From the NCBI GenBank assembly GCA_024401335.1, contig JAKSLH010000007.1, positions 44,571-108,570 of the forward strand: 64,000 bases of DNA. Direction: 5' to 3'. The stretch comes from Bacteroidales bacterium (GTDB taxonomy: Bacteria; Bacteroidota; Bacteroidia; Bacteroidales; Marinilabiliaceae). Shown piece after piece: positions 48,965-58,659 of this stretch; the first letter of the stretch is position 1, and the number at the start of each line of letters is the position of its first letter. The notes under the pieces were generated by a model. It was not told where the DNA came from, did no database searches, and saw nothing but the letters and a program-made list of their open reading frames with translations. The position numbers and the translations under genes are program-made.

Positions 48965-50377
48965 ATGAAGAAGAAAGTTCTTTATCTGTCTGTAGCAGCC
49001 CTCCTTTCTATGGGTTTTGTTGGCTGTATCGAAGAGGATAACTCAGAGTATGCACAGCTTATGCGTGACATCAAGATCGAAAAGGAGCAGATCGCTCTCG
49101 AAACTCTCCGTCTCAACTTTGAAGAGGCTAAGGCTAGAAACGAAGTGTCTCTATTGCAAATCCAGAAGAATCTCATGGATGCTAAAGAGGCTTTGGCTGA
49201 TGAAAAGTATAACGAGATGTCTTTTTATTCAAGTCGTTATGCAAATGCTATTACAGCTTTGGCTACTGCAAAGGCTGGTTTGGAGAGCTCTCAGCGTACA
49301 CTCGATATCTTGAAGCAGTTCCCTAAGGACAATTCTGCTAATGAGGCTTTGATCGCTCATTACAACACTATGATCAACAACGAGACTGCAAAGATTGAGG
49401 CTTATAAGAAGTATAGCAACTACTCTGAAGACGTTAACAAGCTTTGGGCTGATTGGCAGGCTTTGGAAAATCAGAAGAATTTCGATATTCAGGCTCGCGA
49501 TGCTGCAAAGGCTGTTGTCGATGGTATGATTATCGATGATTTCAGTAAAAACGAATTCGCAGTGTTTATCTCAAATGGTGGTAAGCTTTCTTGCAACAAA
49601 TACGATCTTTCTAGTGCCTACACTCACACTAAGACTGTATCTGCAAGCGATTTTGGCTATTCTGTTAATGCATATTTCTCTAACGACTATTTGACTATAG
49701 CTTCAAAGCACTATGAGTATGATGAATATAGTGACATGAAGTTGTCTGAGACATTCGAGGCTACAACTAGCTATAGCTCTTCTTATGCTAAGGAGCAGTT
49801 CGACTATTATTTAGATTTATATGACGGTGTTGAATGCGAAATCGAGCTTGTTAAGAAGGTATACGATTTCTGCGTTAACTTCGACACGTATAAGGCAGAA
49901 CTCTCAAAGGCTGTTGCTGAACGCAACAAGGTTAATGCTGAAAGAAATGAGGCTATAAGAACATGGCTTGAGTTGTGCGACGTTGTTTATGAGGAGTCAA
50001 ATGAAGGTTTCGCTGCATATATCGCCCTTAATAATGCTAAGGCTGATTATAATGATGCTGCTGCTGTTTCTGGCTCAGTGTCACAGGCCTATGGTGAATA
50101 TGTTCAGGGACTTGTTGCTGCTGCAGAGCAGAATATAAAGAGCTATAAGAACTTGATAGCATCTTTAATGGGTAGTGATGAGGCTGCAAGCTATCAGACT
50201 CGTTTGGCACAAGCAGAGGCTGCTGTTACAAGTTGCACTGTTGAGGTTGAGGCTGCTCAGAAGTTGCTCGATGAGGCTAAGGCTCAGTATGAGGCTTTCG
50301 TTAAGGGCGTAACTACAACACCTACTACCCCTTCTACCCCAGATACTACTGAGACTCCTTCTACTCCTGCTGAGTAA
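48965..50377 (+). CDS. Coiled-coil lipoprotein of unknown function
   Basis: 470 residues. Lipoprotein signal (MKKKVLYLSVAALLSMGFVG then C near residue 21). Residues about 28-190 and 320-460 are long helices with heptad-like Ala/Glu/Lys patterns (for example EKEQIALETLRLNFEEAKAR), so it probably forms antiparallel coiled coils around a central beta-like part at about 195-290 (VFISNGGKLSCNKYDLSSAY). The C-terminus is a Thr/Pro-rich tail. No known family recognised. Followed after 23 bases by an outer-membrane barrel gene, so the two may form a surface structure together. Confidence 0.7.
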   Translation: MKKKVLYLSVAALLSMGFVGCIEEDNSEYAQLMRDIKIEKEQIALETLRLNFEEAKARNEVSLLQIQKNLMDAKEALADEKYNEMSFYSSRYANAITALATAKAGLESSQRTLDILKQFPKDNSANEALIAHYNTMINNETAKIEAYKKYSNYSEDVNKLWADWQALENQKNFDIQARDAAKAVVDGMIIDDFSKNEFAVFISNGGKLSCNKYDLSSAYTHTKTVSASDFGYSVNAYFSNDYLTIASKHYEYDEYSDMKLSETFEATTSYSSSYAKEQFDYYLDLYDGVECEIELVKKVYDFCVNFDTYKAELSKAVAERNKVNAERNEAIRTWLELCDVVYEESNEGFAAYIALNNAKADYNDAAAVSGSVSQAYGEYVQGLVAAAEQNIKSYKNLIASLMGSDEAASYQTRLAQAEAAVTSCTVEVEAAQKLLDEAKAQYEAFVKGVTTTPTTPSTPDTTETPSTPAE

Positions 50378-50400
50378 TAAGTATTAATCTTTTAAGTGTT

Positions 50401-51111
50401 ATGATTAACAAACTTATTGCTGTAGCATCTCTTCTTTTGGCGTCTCTTGTGACTTCGGCTCAGGCGCCAGAACAGAACAACTTCACTGTCGCTGTGACTG
50501 TTGGCTACAATAGTTTCGCTTCAGTTGAAGCTCAGGCTGGCACAAGCTCCGCTTATAGTGCGGTGGCGCCAAATACTAACTGGTCTAACAAGAAGCTTAT
50601 GACTGGCTTCGAATTGGGTTGGTTTGCTGCTCCTAATATCAAGGTGTCTTTGGGTGGCGGTGTTAACTACACCAAGAATCCAGGATACTCTGAGATTCCA
50701 GGTACTTCTAGTGGTCTTCCTACTTATTACGCTGTTAACGAGTCGATGACATTCTGCTATGACGCTCATTTGGCTGGCGACTACTATTTCAATACTCGTG
50801 TTGAAAACCTTAAGCTCTATACTGGCCTTCGTGGCGGTTTCGCTTATTGTGTAGATGAGAAGACTTATGACAATTCTGAATACTATGGTAAGTCACAGGC
50901 TGAGGCTTATACTATTAAGGGCTCTATCGATTTCGGCGCTGATTATTTCATCGCAAAGGGCTTTTATGTAGGCGCTCAGGTTGATTTCGGTTCTTTCACT
51001 TATGGTCTTGTTAACTATAAGCCACAGGCCGGTTTGCCTAACCTTCAGGCTGATAACTTCGGATTCAGTTTCCTCTCTGCTCCTACTCTTAAGATCGGTT
51101 TCGCATTCTAA
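50401..51111 (+). CDS. Small outer-membrane beta-barrel protein
   Basis: 236 residues. Signal peptide (cleavage after TSAQA near residue 22), then alternating hydrophobic/polar strands: FTVAVTVGYNSFASVEAQAG, MTGFELGWFAAPNIKVSLGG, FCYDAHLAGDYYFNT, LYTGLRGGFAYCVD, FGADYFIAKGFYVGAQVDFG, closing with LKIGFAF whose terminal Phe is the usual barrel signal. Probably an eight-stranded porin-like protein. Ligand or partner unknown. Pair with the preceding lipoprotein. Confidence 0.75.
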   Translation: MINKLIAVASLLLASLVTSAQAPEQNNFTVAVTVGYNSFASVEAQAGTSSAYSAVAPNTNWSNKKLMTGFELGWFAAPNIKVSLGGGVNYTKNPGYSEIPGTSSGLPTYYAVNESMTFCYDAHLAGDYYFNTRVENLKLYTGLRGGFAYCVDEKTYDNSEYYGKSQAEAYTIKGSIDFGADYFIAKGFYVGAQVDFGSFTYGLVNYKPQAGLPNLQADNFGFSFLSAPTLKIGFAF

Positions 51112-51137
51112 TTGTAGTCGAGTATAATACTAATTTC

Positions 51138-51176
51138 AAGGGTGAACTTGCGTTGCATGTTCACCCTTGTTCTTTT
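51138..51176 (+). terminator. Terminator after the beta-barrel gene
   Basis: AAGGGTGAAC / GTTCACCCTT, perfect 10-bp stem with an 11-base loop, followed by a T-rich tract. Confidence 0.88.
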
Positions 51177-51326
51177 TATCTTGTCTGTAATTCTACCCCT
51201 GTTTTTCATGTTGGAATATGGCTCAATCATGTTCTTCGCTTCGTAAACACCTCTTTTTTTATGACTTGTGTCCTAATAGTCATGCAAATAACTTACTGTT
51301 TAATTTTTCATTTAAAGTGTTTTTTG

Positions 51327-51334
51327 TAATTTTG
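51327..51334 (+). promoter_or_regulatory. -7 element (TAATTTTG) for the TPR/PD40 gene
   Basis: TAATTTTG, 54 bases before the start at 51389, with a T-rich -33 area near 51304. Confidence 0.5.
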
Positions 51335-51388
51335 TACGTCCTTAAAGGAAAGACTAGTTTATACCTCTATTACTGACCAAGATTTGAA

Positions 51389-53287
51389 ATGAAAAAACAT
51401 TTAATCTGTGCCATCGTGTTGCTGACTTCTTTGGTAGTCGCTTCAGCTCAAGATTCTGATCGTAAGAACTTGCGTCGTTTCAACAAGGCATATACCTATG
51501 CTACAGAAGGAAATAACCGTAAGGCAATAGATTTGCTTCAGACAGTTTATAAGTCAAATCCCGACGATATCAATGTTGCATATAACTTGGGTGTCTGCTA
51601 TCTTAATATGAGTGGTAATCCTGACTCGGCTATGTTCTACTTCAATCGCGTTGTTGAACTTGACAATGGTGAATGGAGCGAGGCTCGTAGTACTCTAATG
51701 CTCGCTATCGCCCGTGTAAAGCAGCTTAAATATGATTTCGATGGCGCTCTTGAGGTTTACAAAGAGATAGAAAGCCACGATGCTGAGCGTGAATTTGCCG
51801 AAGATATCGCTCGAGAAAGGGAGATATGTGCCAATGCGAAATTGTTGGTCGCTAATCCGGTGAAGTTCAATGTGAAGCGCCTAGATGATAATGTTAACTG
51901 CCAGTTCAATGATTATCGTCCTGTATTGTCTAATGATCAGAACACTCTTATCTTTACTTCTCGTCGTAGAAATGGCACTGGCGTCTATTTCGATGACGGT
52001 GAGGGCGAAGAGATGAGCTATATATGCTATAAGGAGAATGGCAAGTGGTCTGCAGCTGAACGTCTCGATGATTTGTTCTCTTCTAAGGGACAGGCTACTG
52101 TGACATGTATATCTGGTAATGAGCTATATCTTGTTCGTGACGGTAATATCTATGTCTCAAAGAAGGATTCCGCTTCTGGCAAGTGGTTGCGTGCTGAAAA
52201 TGTTGGTGCCCCAATCAATAGCCGTGATAATGAGAAATATGCCTATGTTACTCCTGATGGTAGTGAGATGTTCTTCTCTTCTGACCGCGAAGGTGGCTTC
52301 GGAGGTTATGATATCTACCATAGCTATAGATTGCCTAATGGTCTGTGGGGTAAGCCTTGTAATGTGGGCTCTTCTATAAACACTCAGTATGATGAAGATT
52401 CGCCTGTTATGCATCCTACAAAGAGAGTTCTCTATTTCAGCTCTAATGGTCATAACACAATGGGTGGTTACGATGTCTTCTATTCTATTCAGAATACTGC
52501 CGACTCTACATTCGAAGTTGTTCAGAATTTCGGATACCCTATTAATACTCCTGACGACGACTTGTTCTTTGTCCCTACATCGGTTAAGGATATGGCATAT
52601 TATGCAAGTATCCAGTGGAATAAGGGCGCTGACAAGTTTACCGGCTACGATATATATGAGGCGGAATACGATGAGCCAGAAGTCAACAAGCTTGTTATTC
52701 TAAGTGGTGTAGTTTTCAGCGAAAATATTGCTGATATAAAAGTTACTGCTGAATGTGACGGTGAGACTATCGGTAGATATGTTCCTAATCAGGAGACTGG
52801 TAAGTTTGTTGTCATCGTTGAAGAGGGTAAGTCCTATACTGTGATTGCATCTAACGGCAAGACTGAAAGAACTGCAGAGGTCGCTACCAATGTCGGTGAT
52901 AGTTATTACAAGCTTGGCCATACTGTGAAGTTGGCTGACTTCAGCTTTGTTGAGGAAGAAAAGAAAGAGGCTGCATTGGCCGCTAATATTGTCGAGGAAC
53001 AGCAGCCTATCAACAGCACTGTTGCTAAGGTTACAGAAGATGCCAACGGTGGATATACAGTTCAGGTATTTTCGCTTCGTAAGCCTGTTAATATGAAGTG
53101 CGTTAAGTCTCTCGATCCTGATCAGATTAATGAATATCAGTATAAGGATGGTTGGTATGTGTATTCATACGGCCACTATGAGACATACTCTGGTGCTAAG
53201 AAGGTTCGCGATATGATTATCGAGACTTCTCCTTATATCGACGCTTTTGTTCGTAAGATATCTAGCTACGACAAGTTCCTCAAGTAA
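51389..53287 (+). CDS. Envelope protein with TPR, WD40-like PD40 repeats and a SPOR-like end
   Basis: 632 residues. Signal peptide (cleavage after VASAQ near 21). TPR helices occupy about residues 30-150 (AIDLLQTVYKSNPDDINVAY, DSAMFYFNRVVELDNGEWSE). Then a PD40 beta-propeller (NDQNTLIFTSRRRNGTGVYF, SEMFFSSDREGGFGGYDIYH, LYFSSNGHNTMGGYDVFYS), a short carboxypeptidase-regulatory-like domain near 430-510, and a C-terminal region (YTVQVFSLRKPVNM to the end) that looks like a SPOR fold. This plan resembles PorE-type periplasmic proteins of type IX secretion, but the OmpA-like peptidoglycan domain of PorE is replaced by the SPOR-like end. Function inferred: cell-wall-associated scaffold. Confidence 0.78.
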   Translation: MKKHLICAIVLLTSLVVASAQDSDRKNLRRFNKAYTYATEGNNRKAIDLLQTVYKSNPDDINVAYNLGVCYLNMSGNPDSAMFYFNRVVELDNGEWSEARSTLMLAIARVKQLKYDFDGALEVYKEIESHDAEREFAEDIAREREICANAKLLVANPVKFNVKRLDDNVNCQFNDYRPVLSNDQNTLIFTSRRRNGTGVYFDDGEGEEMSYICYKENGKWSAAERLDDLFSSKGQATVTCISGNELYLVRDGNIYVSKKDSASGKWLRAENVGAPINSRDNEKYAYVTPDGSEMFFSSDREGGFGGYDIYHSYRLPNGLWGKPCNVGSSINTQYDEDSPVMHPTKRVLYFSSNGHNTMGGYDVFYSIQNTADSTFEVVQNFGYPINTPDDDLFFVPTSVKDMAYYASIQWNKGADKFTGYDIYEAEYDEPEVNKLVILSGVVFSENIADIKVTAECDGETIGRYVPNQETGKFVVIVEEGKSYTVIASNGKTERTAEVATNVGDSYYKLGHTVKLADFSFVEEEKKEAALAANIVEEQQPINSTVAKVTEDANGGYTVQVFSLRKPVNMKCVKSLDPDQINEYQYKDGWYVYSYGHYETYSGAKKVRDMIIETSPYIDAFVRKISSYDKFLK

Positions 53288-53302
53288 AAAGCATTGGTTC
53301 TG

Positions 53303-53824
53303 ATGCTTAGCGGTAAACTGTGTTTCCTTAGAGCTGTTGAGCCTTCTGATGTAGAGATTCTATATCAGATAGAGAATGATGTTACTCTTTGGAATGATGG
53401 TTCTCTGTCACAACCTGTGACGCGTTTCAGCATCGAGGGGCTGGTTGCACAGGCTGATGCTGATGTCTACCAGACTCACCAGTTCCGCCTTATGATATGC
53501 GATCGTCTTACTAATGAGGAGGTTGGCTGTGTCGATTTCTTCGATTTCGACCCTCATAATATGAATGGTAGCATTGGTATAATGGTCAGAAAGGATTATC
53601 GGGGACGTGGCTATGGATGCGATGCTTTGATGACATTTGTCGATTATCTCTTTTCTCATCTTCATGTTCATTCTCTTGCTGCGACGATGAGGGCATCTAA
53701 TGATGTCAGTCAGCAGTTGTTCCTTAAGTGTGGTTTCGAAAGGGTAGGGGTTCGACGTGAATGGGTACGCACTTCCTGTGGATATGAGGATGAAGTGCTG
53801 ATGCAAAGAATATCATCTATATGA
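53303..53824 (+). CDS. GNAT-family N-acetyltransferase (RimJ/SpeG-like)
   Basis: 173 residues from the ATG at 53303. LSGKLCFLRAVEPSDVEILY at the start, GSIGIMVRKDYRGRGYGCDA with the acetyl-CoA pyrophosphate loop near residue 95, and LFLKCGFERVGVRREWVRT near the end are typical of the RimJ/SpeG branch. Acceptor not determined. Follows the PD40 gene by 15 bases. Confidence 0.87.
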   Translation: MLSGKLCFLRAVEPSDVEILYQIENDVTLWNDGSLSQPVTRFSIEGLVAQADADVYQTHQFRLMICDRLTNEEVGCVDFFDFDPHNMNGSIGIMVRKDYRGRGYGCDALMTFVDYLFSHLHVHSLAATMRASNDVSQQLFLKCGFERVGVRREWVRTSCGYEDEVLMQRISSI

Positions 53825-53830
53825 AATAAT

Positions 53831-53870
53831 AAGAGGCTGACTATCTACTTAGTCAGCCTCTTGCTTTTTA
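53831..53870. terminator. Terminator between convergent genes
   Basis: AAGAGGCTGACT / AGTCAGCCTCTT with an 8-base loop and a T-rich right side. Between the GNAT gene and the reverse kinase gene. Confidence 0.88.
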
Positions 53871-53888
53871 TATGTCTATATAGCCTCT

Positions 53889-54791
53889 TTATTGTTTCTT
53901 CGATATATAATTCTCAAGGCTCTGGCACACCTCAGTCGCGAACTCAATACCATGACGCATTGCGGTGATCATCTTGTCTGCGTCTTCTATGTCGGCTTTT
54001 TGTATTCCGTTCTTATACATGCCGTATGCTGTGCCTGCATTGAAGCTGTCGCCGGCTCCTACTGTGCTCACTGGCGCTAGCTTTTTGCCCTCCACATGCC
54101 TCTCCTCGTTGCCTACTAGTATGCTTGCCCCTTTGGATCCCTGAGTGCAGATGAATGTCTTGCAGTGTGGCTCTATATGCTTGTGGTAGGCGTCTCTCCA
54201 ATCGTTTGTTGAGAACATTATCTCAAAGTCTTCGTCTGACCCTTTTACTATGTCTGCCAGCTTGAAGTTCTCTACAAGCGTTGGCATGAGTTCATTCACT
54301 TCGTGCTTGTGTGTGGCGCGGAAATTTACGTCGTAATAGAGTATTCCGCCGCGTTCCTTGGCGTGGATGAGGAAATCGCTTACAGGCTTTCTTATGATGG
54401 GATTGAGTGCAAAAAACGAACCGAAAAGCACTATGTCGCCTGCCTCGATGTCTGGATATACGAACTGAAGCTCCTGCGACTTGTAATCTTTGTAGAAAGA
54501 ATATCTGGCGTTCTTGTTCTCGTCAAGGAAGGCGAGAGCTAGTGGACTCTTGCTGCCTTTGTGGTGATATATGCATTTGTTGTCCACGCCATTGTCAACA
54601 AGAAAATTGCATATTATATCGCCAACCTGGTCGTCACCTACTTCACTTATGAATGTGCATGGCACGTGACTTCTTCCGAGTGATATCAGTGAGTTGAATA
54701 CTGAACCTCCTGGGTTGGCTCTCTGTGGCTGGTTGTCTGCACCGAATATGATGTCGAGCACAGTCTCGCCTATGCCTATTATCTTTCTCAT
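53889..54791 (-). CDS. PfkB-family carbohydrate kinase (fructokinase-like)
   Basis: 300 residues with both ribokinase-family signatures: NPGGSVFNSLISLGR near residue 26 and the catalytic APVSTVGAGDSFNAGTAYG near 247. Phosphorylates a sugar, most likely fructose, with ATP. No sugar transport gene adjoins it, so the substrate stays open. Upstream in the reverse direction lies guaB with its own terminator between. Confidence 0.87.
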   Translation of the reverse strand: MRKIIGIGETVLDIIFGADNQPQRANPGGSVFNSLISLGRSHVPCTFISEVGDDQVGDIICNFLVDNGVDNKCIYHHKGSKSPLALAFLDENKNARYSFYKDYKSQELQFVYPDIEAGDIVLFGSFFALNPIIRKPVSDFLIHAKERGGILYYDVNFRATHKHEVNELMPTLVENFKLADIVKGSDEDFEIMFSTNDWRDAYHKHIEPHCKTFICTQGSKGASILVGNEERHVEGKKLAPVSTVGAGDSFNAGTAYGMYKNGIQKADIEDADKMITAMRHGIEFATEVCQSLENYISKKQ

Positions 54792-54807
54792 CTGTGTTTC
54801 TGATTAG

Positions 54808-54842
54808 ATAAAAAGCCGTAGCACCTTATGGATGCCACGGCT
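54808..54842 (-). terminator. Terminator of guaB
   Basis: On the reverse strand, AGCCGTGGCA / TGCTACGGCT with one mismatch and a 9-base loop, then TTTTTA. Confidence 0.85.
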
Positions 54843-54866
54843 ATGTTGATTGCTTGTTTTTCCGGA

Positions 54867-56351
54867 TTAACCGCGAGTGTAGTTAGGCGCCTCCTGTGTG
54901 ATTGCTACATCATGTGGATGACTTTCCTGCATACCAGACGCTGTGATGCGTGTGAACTTGGCATTGTGGAGCTGCTCGATTGTTGCAGCACCGCAGTAAC
55001 CCATACCAGAGCGGATACCGCCGAGAAGCTGATATATCACTTCAAACAATGTGCCCTTGTATGGAACGCGTGCAGAGATACCTTCTGGAACGAGCTTCTT
55101 AACATCATCCTCTGTATCCTGGAAGTAACGGTCCTTAGAACCCTTCTGCATTGCTTCGAGTGAACCCATGCCTCGGTATGACTTGAACTTACGGCCGTTG
55201 TAGATGATAGTCTCTCCTGGTGACTCCTCGCAACCTGCAAAGAGTGAACCGCACATTACGCAGAAACCACCTGCTGCAAGAGCCTTAACAAGGTCACCTG
55301 AATAACGGAGACCACCGTCTGCGATAACTGGAATGTTGCCGTATCCGTTGTCTTTGAGTGTCTTTGCTACATCATAGATGGCTGTGAGCTGTGGTACACC
55401 AACACCTGCGATGATACGTGTTGTACAGATAGAACCAGGACCGATACCTACCTTTACTGCATCTGCACCTGCCTTTACAAGCTCGAGCGCTGCTGCTCCA
55501 GTTGCTATGTTACCCACGATGATGTCGATGTTTGGATACTTCTCACGAGCCTTCTTGAGTGTCTCGATAACACCACGGCTGTGACCGTGAGCTGTATCAA
55601 TCACGATTGCGTCAACGTTTGCCTTTACAAGGGCGTCGATACGCTCAAATGTGTTATATGTAACGCCAACACCTGCTGCTACACGCAAACGACCCTTTGA
55701 GTCCTTGCAAGCCATTGGCTTGTCCTTTGCCTTTGTGATGTCCTTGTATGTTACAAGGCCGAGGAGCTTAAAGTTCTTGTCAACAACTGGCAACTTCTCA
55801 ATCTTGTTCTGCTGAAGAATCTCTGCAGCCTTGTTGAGGTCTGTTGTCTGGTCTGTTGTGATAAGGTGCTCCTTTGTAGTCATTACATCGGCAATGCTCT
55901 TTGCCATGTCCTGCTCAAAGCGAAGGTCACGGTTAGTTACAATACCAACAAGATAACCATATTCGTCAACTACAGGAATACCACCAATCTTGTATTCCTT
56001 CATAAGTGCAAGCGCATCGCCTACAGTGCGATCCTTTACAATAGAAACAGGATCGTAGATCATGCCGTTCTCAGCACGTTTTACAATCTCAACCTGCTTA
56101 GCCTGCTCTTCAATTGTCATGTTCTTATGGATAACACCGATGCCACCTTCGCGTGCAATAGCAATAGCGAGACGAGCCTCAGTGACGGTATCCATAGCTG
56201 CCGACACAATGGGAGCGTTGAGTTTGATGTTGCGAGAGAAATTGGTGCTCATTGACACCTCACGTGGGAGTACTTCCGAATAGGCTGGTACCAGAAGCAC
56301 GTCGTCGAATGTAAGGCCATCCGAAACGATCTTATCTTCAATGAATGACAT
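54867..56351 (-). CDS. guaB: Inosine-5'-monophosphate dehydrogenase
   Basis: 494 residues. Oxidises IMP to XMP, the committed step to GMP. The barrel begins with [20 protein letters not shown], two CBS domains are inserted at about residues 95-210 ([38 protein letters not shown]), and the catalytic cysteine lies in [13 protein letters not shown] near 305. The flap motif GMGSLEAM and the C-terminal [12 protein letters not shown] are present. A TACATTTG -7 box lies at 56390-56397 on the reverse strand. Confidence 0.97.
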   Translation of the reverse strand: MSFIEDKIVSDGLTFDDVLLVPAYSEVLPREVSMSTNFSRNIKLNAPIVSAAMDTVTEARLAIAIAREGGIGVIHKNMTIEEQAKQVEIVKRAENGMIYDPVSIVKDRTVGDALALMKEYKIGGIPVVDEYGYLVGIVTNRDLRFEQDMAKSIADVMTTKEHLITTDQTTDLNKAAEILQQNKIEKLPVVDKNFKLLGLVTYKDITKAKDKPMACKDSKGRLRVAAGVGVTYNTFERIDALVKANVDAIVIDTAHGHSRGVIETLKKAREKYPNIDIIVGNIATGAAALELVKAGADAVKVGIGPGSICTTRIIAGVGVPQLTAIYDVAKTLKDNGYGNIPVIADGGLRYSGDLVKALAAGGFCVMCGSLFAGCEESPGETIIYNGRKFKSYRGMGSLEAMQKGSKDRYFQDTEDDVKKLVPEGISARVPYKGTLFEVIYQLLGGIRSGMGYCGAATIEQLHNAKFTRITASGMQESHPHDVAITQEAPNYTRG

Positions 56352-56389
56352 TATGATGTAATTTTAATTTCTTCTACTAAAATTACGCG

Positions 56390-56397
56390 CAAATGTA
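56390..56397 (-). promoter_or_regulatory. -7 element (TACATTTG) of guaB
   Basis: Matches TAnnTTTG on the reverse strand, 38 bases before the guaB start. No clear -33 TTTG. Confidence 0.5.
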
Positions 56398-56445
56398 TGA
56401 AAAAGCACGCTATAAAAAAAGGCTTCGTTTGAAATTTATGACATT

Positions 56446-57474
56446 TTAATTAATCAATTGTTTGAATCCTTCGGTCATTAACTCTTTTTGTTTTTTGTCC
56501 GAGTCTTCATATATGATATATACTTCTATGCCTTCCATGCCTTCTATCAGTTTGATGGCTTCCTCCGGACCGAGCACCATGCATGTTGTTGACAATGCGT
56601 CGGTTGTCATGGTGTTCGGACCTATTACCGTTACGCTTAGCATGCCGTGCTCTACTGGTCGCCCTGTGAGCGGATCGATGGTGTGCTGCATTCTCTTGCC
56701 GTCGTGGGTGTAGTAGAACTGTCTGTAGCTTCCTGATGTCGATACGGCACAGTCGGTTATCCCTATTATGCTTTGTGAGGCTCTGTTCAACTCATTGCTG
56801 CCTTCTATTGGCTTGTCTATCGAGATCCTCCACTTGTTGCCCTGCGGATTGAGACCTTTGACGTGCAGCTCACCTCCTATCTCTACCATATAGTCTGTGA
56901 CACCATTCTCTTCGAATACCGACGCAGCAACGTCAATGCCATATCCTTCTGCCAATGCTGCGGCTTCTATCATTGTCCTGCTGTCGTCTTTGATGAGGCG
57001 TTTGCCCTCAAGTCGTGTCTTGTCAAGGCCGACAAATGCTCTTACACTGTCAACTTTGGCCATGATGCTGTCTATGGTGACCTGTGAAATGGTGTCAGGG
57101 GTGTTGTCGCCAAACTTCCAGAGTCGGCTCAGTGGCTTTATTGTTATGTCAAAACGATGGCCTGATAACTCGTATATCTCTTGGGCTTTGTTATATACTG
57201 TGGTGAAGAAGTCATCTACTTCAACATCTTCATTCCTATTGATCTTGCTGATGATGGAGTTCTTGTTGTATGTTGACAGTGAGTTGTCGTATGCTCTGAG
57301 CTTTTCGAGCATCTCTGCTTCGAGGCTGTGGTCGTGTTTGTATGTTATGTGATATGTCGTGCCGAAGATATAGCCGGTCTCCTTGATATATTGGTCTTTC
57401 GCCTGCTTGCTTTTCTGACACGACGATAGACTGGCTATGATGCAGCATATTATTATGGATAATACAGTTCTCAT
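56446..57474 (-). CDS. apbE: FAD:protein FMN transferase (ApbE family) lipoprotein
   Basis: 342 residues. Lipoprotein signal (MRTVLSIIICCIIASLSSC). ApbE attaches FMN to threonine residues of Nqr/Rnf-type proteins in the periplasm. Family segments seen: YIFGTTYHITYKHD near residue 36, DNSLSTYNKNSIISKINRNE, GYGIDVAASVFEENGVTDYM, GGELHVKGLNPQGNKWRISI, and the metal-site region MTTDALSTTCMVLGPEEA near 290. Bacteroidota often have a lipidated ApbE. Confidence 0.92.
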   Translation of the reverse strand: MRTVLSIIICCIIASLSSCQKSKQAKDQYIKETGYIFGTTYHITYKHDHSLEAEMLEKLRAYDNSLSTYNKNSIISKINRNEDVEVDDFFTTVYNKAQEIYELSGHRFDITIKPLSRLWKFGDNTPDTISQVTIDSIMAKVDSVRAFVGLDKTRLEGKRLIKDDSRTMIEAAALAEGYGIDVAASVFEENGVTDYMVEIGGELHVKGLNPQGNKWRISIDKPIEGSNELNRASQSIIGITDCAVSTSGSYRQFYYTHDGKRMQHTIDPLTGRPVEHGMLSVTVIGPNTMTTDALSTTCMVLGPEEAIKLIEGMEGIEVYIIYEDSDKKQKELMTEGFKQLIN

Positions 57475-57487
57475 TGACTGATGATTT

Positions 57488-57520
57488 AAAAAAAGGACCG
57501 TCTCTGTGTGAGACAGTCCT
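57488..57520 (-). terminator. Terminator after the SRPBCC gene
   Basis: On the reverse strand, AGGACTGTCTC / GAGACGGTCCT with one T-G pair, then seven T residues. Confidence 0.87.
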
Positions 57521-57544
57521 ATGATTGTTTTGTCAGATGTCTTT

Positions 57545-57955
57545 CTAATAGTATGGATGGAGTGCTATAGACTCTGCTAGCATGTCGACAAACTTCTGGA
57601 GCTGTGAACCAACCATCATCTTTATCATCGGATTGAGGTCGGCCTTGAGGGTCACCTTGATTCGCGAGTTATATGGCTCTACCTCTTTCATCTGAACCCA
57701 GATGTTGAAGTTGAATCGTGTCGCGCCATCAGCGGTGTACTTTACACAAGCATTCTCCTCTCTGTCGGCAATGCGCAACCCAATCTCACCCATGTTGTCT
57801 ATTGAAAAACGACAAGTGTCACGTGTCGCCTCCCAATTCTGAACCTTGTCCTGCGGAATAACTCCGTTGAAGTTCTGGAAGTCGGCAAGTTTGTTGTAGA
57901 TCACACTTGCACTGTTGGTGACTACTTTGATTGCGCTTTCGTATTTTGTCTCCAT
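57545..57955 (-). CDS. SRPBCC-family (START/polyketide cyclase-like) protein
   Basis: 136 residues, no signal peptide. The start KYESAIKVVTNSASVIYNKL with NFNGVIPQDKVQNWEAT and the final amphipathic helix (MVGSQLQKFVDMLAESIALH) fit the helix-grip fold. Ligand unknown. It follows pyrE by 22 bases in the reverse run; this pyrE/SRPBCC pair is common in Bacteroidales as far as I recall. Confidence 0.75.
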   Translation of the reverse strand: METKYESAIKVVTNSASVIYNKLADFQNFNGVIPQDKVQNWEATRDTCRFSIDNMGEIGLRIADREENACVKYTADGATRFNFNIWVQMKEVEPYNSRIKVTLKADLNPMIKMMVGSQLQKFVDMLAESIALHPYY

Positions 57956-57977
57956 TGTCTATTTCAAGGCAATATTA

Positions 57978-58610
57978 TTATTTGCCCCACTCTGATGGGT
58001 TCTTACGCCACTCCTGAAGTGTTGCAACGTCTGCGTCTGTTACATAGCCCGACTGTACAGCTGCACCAATCATCTCCTGATAGTTGCTCAATGTTGTGAG
58101 CTCTACGTTTGCTGCCTTGAATGCCTCTTCTGCTATTGGGAAGCCGTATGTGAAGATTGCAAGCATGCCTACAACGTCACACTGTGCGTTGCGCAAAGCT
58201 TCTACAGCCTTGAGTGAACTGCTTCCTGTTGAGATGAGGTCTTCGATGACAAGAACTTTCTGGCCTGCCTTGATGTCACCTTCGATGAGGTTAGCCAAGC
58301 CGTGGTCTTTTGGAGCTGAACGAACATATACAAAAGGCTTGTTGAGGAGGTCGGCAACAAGAGCACCCTGTGCTATGGCACCTGTGGCAACACCTGCAAC
58401 AACGTCGATGTCTGCATATTTCTCCTTCGCGAGTTCTGCAAATGCAGTCTTTATATATGTACGAACATCAGCGTATGAAAGTGCCTTGCGGTTGTCGCAA
58501 TAGATAGGTGACTTCCATCCTGATGCCCATGTAAAAGGATTCTTTGGCTGAAGCTTGATAGCCTTGATGTCGAGGAGTTGCTTAGCAACTGTAATAGCGT
58601 ACTTGCTCAT
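57978..58610 (-). CDS. pyrE: Orotate phosphoribosyltransferase
   Basis: 210 residues. Joins orotate to PRPP giving OMP. The N-terminal hood and substrate part reads AIKLQPKNPFTWASGWKSPI, VVAGVATGAIAQGALVADLL is the core strand, and the PRPP-binding motif is KVLVIEDLISTGSSSLKAVE near residue 117. A TAAATTTG -7 box (58651-58658, reverse strand) sits between it and rnhB. Confidence 0.95.
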   Translation of the reverse strand: MSKYAITVAKQLLDIKAIKLQPKNPFTWASGWKSPIYCDNRKALSYADVRTYIKTAFAELAKEKYADIDVVAGVATGAIAQGALVADLLNKPFVYVRSAPKDHGLANLIEGDIKAGQKVLVIEDLISTGSSSLKAVEALRNAQCDVVGMLAIFTYGFPIAEEAFKAANVELTTLSNYQEMIGAAVQSGYVTDADVATLQEWRKNPSEWGK

Positions 58611-58650
58611 CGTATTTTGAGTTTTATAGTTTCTGTTTGAATATCAAATG

Positions 58651-58658
58651 CAAATTTA
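58651..58658 (-). promoter_or_regulatory. -7 element (TAAATTTG) of pyrE
   Basis: Matches TAnnTTTG on the reverse strand 40 bases before the pyrE ATG, just past the rnhB stop. Confidence 0.45.
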
Positions 58659-58659
58659 G

